Part shown: piece by piece, positions 7,680 to 12,506 of the stretch
Layout of the letters: every line of letters begins with the position of its first letter
Numbering within the stretch: the first letter of the stretch is position 1
Assembly (NCBI GenBank): GCA_001803565.1
Contig: MHDQ01000005.1
Location: 1-12,506 of the forward strand
Length of the DNA stretch: 12,506 nucleotides
Reading direction: 5' to 3'
Source: Nitrospinae bacterium RIFCSPLOWO2_12_FULL_45_22
GTDB taxonomy: Bacteria; 2-12-FULL-45-22
The notes under the pieces: model-generated
The model's database searches: none
The model's input: only the letters and a program-made list of their open reading frames with translations
What the model was told of the DNA's origin: nothing
Position numbers and translations under genes: made by a program

Positions 7680-9110
7680 TTATTTATAGCCGTAGTTTTT
7701 CCAGTTATTCAATACTTTTTCCTGGATTTCTTTAGGATAGATTTCTTTGAAAGAGGCCTTCCTGGGTATAGCAATCTCTTTAGGCCAGTCTAAAGGCCAG
7801 GTACAATCCAGCAGCACTGCGGCCCCTTTTCCCCACATCCTCTCTTCCAGGCTCAAGAATGGTAGCAGAGGATGGCCCACAGCAAATTCTTGTGCCCGGA
7901 TTCCTCTGACCGGGTGGCATTTGGTCACAATAGCATGTAATACCTCGGTAATATTATATGGGTCTACATCGGAATCTACTACTACTATGTAGGGATAAGG
8001 GAGTTTAGTGCCCCAGATGGCATTAGCTATATGGGAGGCAATATTGGTATATTTGGCTTGTACTGCCACCACAATCATATGACCAGAGCATTCGGGTGGT
8101 AGATGGATACCGGTAATAGGGAACCCATAATTATCTAAGATGGTCTTAATATCTGTCCGACCACAAACCGATAGGCAGATATCTGCATCATCCAGTGGTA
8201 CTCCCATATTGGCTACAGTAAGGATAGGGTCGTTCCTGAAGGTTATGGCCTTGACCCGATACACTGGCCGGGGCATCCGAGGGGAAGAGCGATAGCCGGT
8301 ATATTCTCCAAAAGGACCTTCATCTACCCGCTTATAAGGTAAGACTTCGCCTTCAATAATTATCTCCGCATGGGCCGGGACCAGGATATCGCTGGTTTCA
8401 CACTTGATCAATTCTACTGGAGCCCGTCTTATGCCACCAGCCAGGTCCGCCTCATTTCTGCCTACCCCATAAGAGGCGCAACTAGCCAGGGCCGAGATAG
8501 GGTCTGGCCCAATAGCCGTAGCAAAGGGCATAGGTATATTGTTGGCTTCATATTTGCGATAATACATAACGCCAATGTCCTGGGTAGGCAAAAATAATCC
8601 GCCCATATCCCGGCTGTTATGGATCATCTGGCGGTACATCCCCCAATTTACCCAGTCACTATCCATATCCTTGGTGAGAACGAAATGCCAGGTACTTATA
8701 TAGCGGCCACCATCACCATCATGCACCATGGGGGCGGGCAGCTCATAAAGGTCTACCTGATCCCCTATCCGGACATTCTCTTTACAAGGGCCATCTTTGA
8801 CTATTACCGGTTTTATGGGGTGCTGGGCCCGCTTGTGGTATTCATCCAGGATCGCGCCCGGATGGGAATCCGCCGGCATATCCATAGCAATAGCTAAGCG
8901 GCGAAAGTTAGCCAGCGGGCCACCAAACATCCGGAACCCCTTGGGATAGCCCTTGATCTTCTGGAAGAAAGGGGCTGGGAGCTTTAGTTCGTAAGACCGC
9001 CTGATTATTGCCCCGGCCTCTAAATCCCAATCCACTTCCTGCGCTACTCGTACCACTTCGCCGGCTTTTTCTAGTGCCTCTATATATTCCCGATTATCTC
9101 TAAATGGCAT
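7680..9110 (-). CDS. UbiD-family prenylated-FMN (de)carboxylase, UbiD-1
   Basis: At 476 residues this has normal UbiD length. The ATG has GGAGG 8 nt upstream. Using Aspergillus Fdc1 numbering recalled from the literature, the family motifs are present: N155 and R160 in NWGMYR (Fdc1 N168 and R173), E220 in NEADLAGG (E233, metal ligand), and E264 and E269 in EGPFGEY (E277 and E282, catalytic). Spacing agrees exactly: R160 to E220 is 60 residues and E220 to E264 is 44, as in Fdc1. The third metal ligand, His191, is not kept; D178 (or Q177) of the segment PTQDIG stands there. Known members reversibly (de)carboxylate unsaturated or aromatic acids using prFMN made by UbiX; no ubiX is in the window. 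Association with small gamma-like genes favours the anaerobic aryl carboxylase branch (phenylphosphate, naphthalene or benzene type) over ubiquinone synthesis. It differs clearly from UbiD-2 and UbiD-3 and may be a different subunit. Substrate unknown. Confidence 0.87.
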   Translation of the reverse strand: MPFRDNREYIEALEKAGEVVRVAQEVDWDLEAGAIIRRSYELKLPAPFFQKIKGYPKGFRMFGGPLANFRRLAIAMDMPADSHPGAILDEYHKRAQHPIKPVIVKDGPCKENVRIGDQVDLYELPAPMVHDGDGGRYISTWHFVLTKDMDSDWVNWGMYRQMIHNSRDMGGLFLPTQDIGVMYYRKYEANNIPMPFATAIGPDPISALASCASYGVGRNEADLAGGIRRAPVELIKCETSDILVPAHAEIIIEGEVLPYKRVDEGPFGEYTGYRSSPRMPRPVYRVKAITFRNDPILTVANMGVPLDDADICLSVCGRTDIKTILDNYGFPITGIHLPPECSGHMIVVAVQAKYTNIASHIANAIWGTKLPYPYIVVVDSDVDPYNITEVLHAIVTKCHPVRGIRAQEFAVGHPLLPFLSLEERMWGKGAAVLLDCTWPLDWPKEIAIPRKASFKEIYPKEIQEKVLNNWKNYGYK

Positions 9111-9134
9111 CTTACATCCCTCCTCTCTTTAGGG

Positions 9135-9428
9135 TTACCTGATCATCTCTTCCCGGGTAGGAGCTTTCTTAGGATGGAAGGCATCATCGGGAAGTTCTTC
9201 CAAGACCTGGATTCCCCAATACTGATCGGTGATATCATCTTTCAGGTTTCGAATCCAGAGTTTTGCTGCGCCCGGTAAGGCATTAAAATCCTCTTTGACC
9301 TTAGCCTTTACTACCTTTCTGGCCAAATCTGATAAGTCTCTTACCTCCAGTAATATATCTTTATCCTGTCTTATCTCTTCCAAAAGGTCTTCTAGATATA
9401 ACCAGTACACTTCATAACCCTCTCTCAT
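9135..9428 (-). CDS. Small UbiD-associated protein (copy 2)
   Basis: This 97-residue soluble protein has no signal peptide and no cysteine. It reads YEVYWLYLEDL at the start, then a LLEVRDLSDLARKVVKAKV segment, AAKLWIRNL and QYWGIQVLEELPDD. The order of elements (Y.v at the N-terminus, v/iRDL, rk.VkA, LW.R, W.I.vieE) parallels the 91-residue small protein at 7295-7570, so I treat both as one gamma-like family, although this copy is more divergent and has an acidic insertion near the N-terminus. Its stop is 24 bp before the UbiD-1 start, while the UbiD-2 stop lies 105 bp upstream behind a repeat, so it appears to be paired with UbiD-1. The Shine-Dalgarno site is weak (AAGGGG about 7 nt upstream). 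Confidence 0.68.
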   Translation of the reverse strand: MREGYEVYWLYLEDLLEEIRQDKDILLEVRDLSDLARKVVKAKVKEDFNALPGAAKLWIRNLKDDITDQYWGIQVLEELPDDAFHPKKAPTREEMIR

Positions 9429-9444
9429 CTTTTGACCCCTTATT

Positions 9445-9511
9445 CGTTAGGCGTTAGGCGTTAGGTGTAAGTGGTAAGGCTAACCCCTAACGACTCACCA
9501 CTTACGCCTAA
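9445..9511. repeat. CGTTAGG triplet and hairpin between UbiD-2 and the second small gene
   Basis: Three perfect head-to-tail copies of CGTTAGG occupy 9445-9465. Arms 9461-9475 (TTAGGTGTAAGTGGT) and 9497-9511 (ACCACTTACGCCTAA) pair at 14 of 15 positions around a 21-nt loop that itself contains CCTAACG, the complement of the triplet unit. Just beyond, 9514-9523 reads AGCTATCAGC, the same ten bases as 7600-7609 in the other repeat, possibly a relic of that family. Confidence 0.7.
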
Positions 9512-9533
9512 TGAGCTATCAGCTTCTGCTCTC

Positions 9534-11030
9534 TTAATCAACCATGGACTTGAACACGGGCCTCATGACATATTCTCCCCTCTTTTCCTGGGTTATAGAA
9601 ACCGGTTTTTCAAATCCAAGCCCCTGCCAGTTCCGCTCTACCCAGTCTTGTACCTCCCTGGGGAATGCCCGCTCAAAGTCTACCCTCTTATTCGGGAGCT
9701 TGCTGGTACAATCGAAATAGACGGTCTTCTTGAGAGCCTCTTTCTTTTCTGCAATACTCAAAAAAGGCTCGTACTTAATGGCATGGGCAGCGGGAGCATT
9801 TATCTTCCTGATATCTCTACCAGGATGAACGTTTAATGAGAATTCCTCCATACCATCTTCGGTATTAGAAGGATTAACCGTGGCATCAACAATAAATGAC
9901 CTGAACAAGCCAGGTATGGAACCCTGAAAAGCCAGGGCTGCCCTACCTACCACATCAGGGCTATTTTTTAGGATAGATATCCAGAGATTAGCCCAGGTAG
10001 AAGACCCAAGGGGGCTTCCCCAGGCCGTTACTACGGGCAGATCATGATAAACTCTGAGTCGTCTCCACATCTCTACCCCGAAGGCAAAACCTAATGCCTT
10101 GCTGGAATTGGCAAACATACCCTCGACACAGAAGGGTATGATAGGGTCTTTCCGGTGGGTAATGGCTGTTACACGAACCACAGGTCGGGGCATCCGGGGT
10201 CCCTGGATAAAACCTGGATACTCACCAAAAGGCCCCTCATCCCAAAGCTCACCGGGACGTATAACACCCTCAATCACTATATCGGCATCGGCCGGTACAT
10301 ATAGATTATTGGTCTCACACTTAACCAATTCCAGGGGCTCCTGCCGCAGTCCACCGATCAACTCTGCCTCCCAAATACCCCACGGGGCCCGAAATGCCGC
10401 ACCTACAAAGGTCAATACATCGGCCCCTACATAATAGGCTACCGGCATCGGCTCGCCCCGGGCATGCCATTTCTTCATAATAATATCCCCTTGCTGGCCA
10501 TAGGTAGGGTCATAACCGATGCCATTACGGGTATGGATCATACCGCGGTAGTTGGCCCAGTTATTCCAGCGCTCCTCTGGGTCCTCCATGCACCAGCAGC
10601 CGGTGGTAGTATACCGACCCCCATCGCCATGATGCAGATAAGGCCAGGGAAACTTCAGGAGATTCGCCTCCTTACCCATCTGGATATGTTCTTTGCAGAG
10701 ACCGTTAGAGACTATGGTAGGAGGAATACCGGTATATAGTCGCCTCAAGAGTTCTGCCCCCAGGTCAAAAGGGTTGGCCTCAGGTGGTGCGCCAGCGGCT
10801 ATCGCCAGCCGGCGCCATATCTGATGCACAGGCCCAGCCCAGGGCTCTCCTAATAAGGTGTAACCTTCTGGATAACCCTTTATCTTCTTGAACCAGAGGA
10901 TCGGACCGCCTACCCGGCAAGACATGGTAGAGAAGGCCGCTGCCTCCAGATTCCAATCCACCTCCTCTTCTATCTCTACCAACTCACCCATTTCTCTCAG
11001 ACGCTTTATAAATTCTCTTACTGATGGCAT
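9534..11030 (-). CDS. UbiD-family prenylated-FMN (de)carboxylase, UbiD-2
   Basis: This 498-residue protein starts at an ATG with GGAGG 5 nt upstream. UbiD motifs: N157 and R162 in NNWANYRG (Fdc1 N168, R173), E221 in WEAELIGG (E233), E265 and E270 in EGPFGEYPGF (E277, E282). The region of metal ligand His191 reads GQQGDIIMKK (178-187) and contains no histidine. After residue 300 the usual substrate-side segment is replaced by CVEGMFANSSKALG, unlike UbiD-1 (GVPLDDADIC), so the active-site pocket should differ. It is a close paralogue of UbiD-3: over residues 186-301 only 3 of 116 residues differ, but the part after 301 diverges much more. The 20-bp spacing from the third small gene upstream suggests that pair is one unit. 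It is probably cytoplasmic and prFMN-dependent, acting on an aromatic acid or arene; it may be a non-identical subunit partner of UbiD-1. Confidence 0.86.
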   Translation of the reverse strand: MPSVREFIKRLREMGELVEIEEEVDWNLEAAAFSTMSCRVGGPILWFKKIKGYPEGYTLLGEPWAGPVHQIWRRLAIAAGAPPEANPFDLGAELLRRLYTGIPPTIVSNGLCKEHIQMGKEANLLKFPWPYLHHGDGGRYTTTGCWCMEDPEERWNNWANYRGMIHTRNGIGYDPTYGQQGDIIMKKWHARGEPMPVAYYVGADVLTFVGAAFRAPWGIWEAELIGGLRQEPLELVKCETNNLYVPADADIVIEGVIRPGELWDEGPFGEYPGFIQGPRMPRPVVRVTAITHRKDPIIPFCVEGMFANSSKALGFAFGVEMWRRLRVYHDLPVVTAWGSPLGSSTWANLWISILKNSPDVVGRAALAFQGSIPGLFRSFIVDATVNPSNTEDGMEEFSLNVHPGRDIRKINAPAAHAIKYEPFLSIAEKKEALKKTVYFDCTSKLPNKRVDFERAFPREVQDWVERNWQGLGFEKPVSITQEKRGEYVMRPVFKSMVD

Positions 11031-11050
11031 TCTCGCCTCCTTCCCCTTAT

Positions 11051-11287
11051 TTAGGTAAGTTCTTCTATGGCTATAACCTTAACATAAACCTCCCCGGCTT
11101 CAAGACCAAAGCGGCCAAAGACCTTCAGCTTCTCTGCCTCGGGAAACTCCTTGCGGCAGATAAGGGTATTGGCATAGAGCCAGGTCTTATCCGTATCGTC
11201 TAATAGCTTAACCCTCATTTCTCTGGGCGATGCTTCCAAAGCACCCCAGGTCTCTTCTAGTGATCTATAATCCACTTGATAAGCCAT
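11051..11287 (-). CDS. Small UbiD-associated protein (copy 3)
   Basis: This 78-residue protein starts at an ATG with GGAGG upstream (GGAGGAAAGAATT before the start). It begins AYQVDYRSLEE, has a MRVKLLDDTDKTW segment, one cysteine in LICRKEFPEAEK, and ends VYVKVIAIEELT. Size, position and the end pattern (v.Vi.iEE) fit the other two small genes, but sequence likeness is weak and I would not assign the gamma-subunit family from it alone. It sits 20 bp upstream of UbiD-2 and 246 bp downstream of UbiD-3. No signal peptide or membrane segment is seen, so a soluble carboxylase-associated subunit is the most likely role. Confidence 0.62.
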   Translation of the reverse strand: MAYQVDYRSLEETWGALEASPREMRVKLLDDTDKTWLYANTLICRKEFPEAEKLKVFGRFGLEAGEVYVKVIAIEELT

Positions 11288-11351
11288 AATTCTTTCCTCC
11301 CCCTATAATTAATACCATAGGAATTTCCCCTTCAGACACGGATGAAGACAC

Positions 11352-11470
11352 AAAATCCTAAATCCTAATATCTAAATCCTAAAACAAATTCAAAATTAAA
11401 ATGACCTAATTTCAAAATAGTTTTGAGCATTTGGGCTTTGGATTTTGATATTGTTTAGAATTTAGGATTT
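11352..11470. repeat. AT-rich imperfect inverted repeat (MITE-like) between UbiD-3 and the third small gene
   Basis: The left end repeats AAATCCTAA-type units (AAATCCTAAATCC, then CTAAATCCTAAAAC). The right end, TTTAGAATTTAGGATTT, is its near complement. The centre holds a short palindrome, TCAAAATAGTTTTGA, at 11412-11426. It is far more AT-rich than the flanking genes and has no coding frame, so it looks like an inserted non-autonomous element or dispersed palindrome. Target-site duplications were not identified. The rest of 11288-11533 shows no gene and no convincing promoter. Confidence 0.65.
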
Positions 11471-11533
11471 CAAATTTAGAGTCTGTCTTAATTACTATCT
11501 GTGTGTATTTCGAAAATCTATATCCTAACTAAT

Positions 11534-12506
11534 TTAATCTACCATAGATTTAAACATTGGCCTCATAATATATTCTCCCCTCTTCCCTTTAAAAATAGAG
11601 GCCGGTTTTTCAAACCCCAACCTTTGCCAGTTCTGTGCTACCCAATCCTGTAACTCTCGGGGAAAGGCCCGCTCGAAGTCCACCCATTCATTATCCTGCT
11701 TAGCCGTACAATCGAAATAGACCCCTTTCTTAAGCCCCTCTTTTTTCTCTTCAATGCTCAAAAATGGCTCATACTTTATTCCAGTACATGCCGGGGCATT
11801 CACCTTCCTTATGTCCTTACTGGGATGGACATTTAGTGCGAAGGCTTCCATAGCGTCTTCGTTATTAGAGGGGTCTACTGAGGCATCTATAATGAAAGAT
11901 TTAGTGGTTATTGGTAGAAATCCATGCTGTCCAAGGGCAGCCCTATTGACAACATCGGGGCTGGTCTTTTCTAGCGCTATCCAGAAGCTGGCATACCCAG
12001 AGGGCATAGGGGCGGGCCAGACGCCTATTACAGGTAAATCATAATATACCCTGAGACGACGCCATACTTCGGCTGCAAAGCCAATTCCCAATGCCTTACT
12101 GGATGTAGCATACATACCTTCTACACAATAAGGTATAATCGGGTCTTTTCTGTGAGTGATGGCTGTTACGCGAACCACAGGCCGGGGCATCCTGGGCCCC
12201 TGGATAAAACCCGGGTATTCACCAAAGGGCCCCTCATCCCAAAGCTCACCAGGTCGAATGACACCCTCAATCACAATATCGGCATCGGCCGGTACATAGA
12301 GATGATTGGTCTCACACTTGACCAGCTCCAGGGGCTCCTGCCGCAGTCCACCGATCAACTCCGCCTCCCAAATACCCCACGGGGCACGAAACGCCGCACC
12401 TACAAAGGTCAAAACATCTGAGCCTACATAATAGGCCACCGGCATCGGCTCACCCCGGGCATGCCACTTCTTCATAATAAGATCCCCTTGCTGGCCATAG
12501 GTAGGG
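11534..12506 (-). CDS. UbiD-family prenylated-FMN (de)carboxylase, UbiD-3, C-terminal part (cut by window edge)
   Basis: The frame is open to the right edge, giving about 324 codons that match UbiD-2 from its PTYGQQGD segment (residue 175) onward. The internal ATG at 12475 is not the start: it equals Met185 of UbiD-2 and the frame continues through PTYGQQGDLI before it. Visible motifs are WEAELIGG (metal-ligand Glu) and EGPFGEYPGF (both catalytic Glu). The His191 region is again GQQGD without histidine. In the 300 bp equivalent to 10141-10440 I count about 31 base differences from UbiD-2, mostly synonymous. The second half differs at many residues (for example WPAPMPSGYASF against WGSPLGSSTWANL) and is one codon shorter. 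The full length is probably near 497 residues. It is followed by the AT-rich repeat and the third small gene. The paralogue pair suggests isoenzymes or two related subunits. Confidence 0.86.
   Translation of the reverse strand, partial: PTYGQQGDLIMKKWHARGEPMPVAYYVGSDVLTFVGAAFRAPWGIWEAELIGGLRQEPLELVKCETNHLYVPADADIVIEGVIRPGELWDEGPFGEYPGFIQGPRMPRPVVRVTAITHRKDPIIPYCVEGMYATSSKALGIGFAAEVWRRLRVYYDLPVIGVWPAPMPSGYASFWIALEKTSPDVVNRAALGQHGFLPITTKSFIIDASVDPSNNEDAMEAFALNVHPSKDIRKVNAPACTGIKYEPFLSIEEKKEGLKKGVYFDCTAKQDNEWVDFERAFPRELQDWVAQNWQRLGFEKPASIFKGKRGEYIMRPMFKSMVD

Noticed and set aside
9445-9465. CGTTAGG triplet as a CRISPR or iteron array
   Set aside because: The units are 7 bp, directly adjacent, only three, and part of a hairpin repeat. 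No spacers, rep gene or cas gene is nearby.
11300-11345. Promoter upstream of the third small gene
   Set aside because: AT-rich words such as TTAATTATAG are present but no -35 box sits at a proper distance.
12475-12506. ATG at 12475 as the real start of UbiD-3
   Set aside because: It corresponds to an internal Met of UbiD-2 and the matching frame continues upstream to the window edge.

Overview
All supported genes lie on the minus strand, so transcription runs from high to low coordinates. Overall base composition looks intermediate. Genes are packed tightly, with strong Shine-Dalgarno sequences. A C-terminal-Phe outer-membrane barrel and several signal or membrane-anchor sequences point to a Gram-negative (diderm) bacterium. 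The clustered UbiD-type carboxylases beside a DUF1302/DUF1329/RND envelope system suggest an anaerobe that handles aromatic or other hydrophobic compounds, possibly of the Desulfobacterota (former Deltaproteobacteria). That placement is inference; no rRNA or other marker gene is present.

Right half (about 6.4-12.5 kb): a repeated carboxylase array. In transcription order it holds a UbiD-like gene cut by the right edge (UbiD-3), a small protein, UbiD-2, a second small protein, UbiD-1, a third small protein, and an Mrp/NBP35-type ATPase with an extra N-terminal cysteine cluster. The small proteins resemble the roughly 10-kDa gamma subunit of phenylphosphate carboxylase, strongly for the 91-aa one and weakly for the other two. 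UbiD-2 and UbiD-3 are tandem paralogues offset by about 2 kb. Each small gene is tightly linked to the gene after it. Each UbiD-to-small-gene junction is wider and carries a palindromic repeat of a different sequence family. The best guess is one or more multi-subunit prenylated-FMN carboxylases or decarboxylases for an aromatic substrate, with the ATPase as an accessory iron-sulfur or activation factor.

Left half (1-6.3 kb): a four-gene envelope operon. A near-consensus sigma-70 promoter (6235-6262) and a leader of about 240 nt precede a membrane-anchored YCF48-like beta-propeller protein, an RND/MMPL-family permease, a DUF1302-like outer-membrane protein and a DUF1329-like periplasmic protein cut by the left edge. 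The set spans inner membrane, periplasm and outer membrane and probably moves a hydrophobic molecule. A shared substrate with the carboxylase array is attractive, but only the adjacency supports it.

No tRNA, rRNA, CRISPR array, transposase or convincing intrinsic terminator was seen. Plus-strand open frames are antisense shadows of the genes listed.
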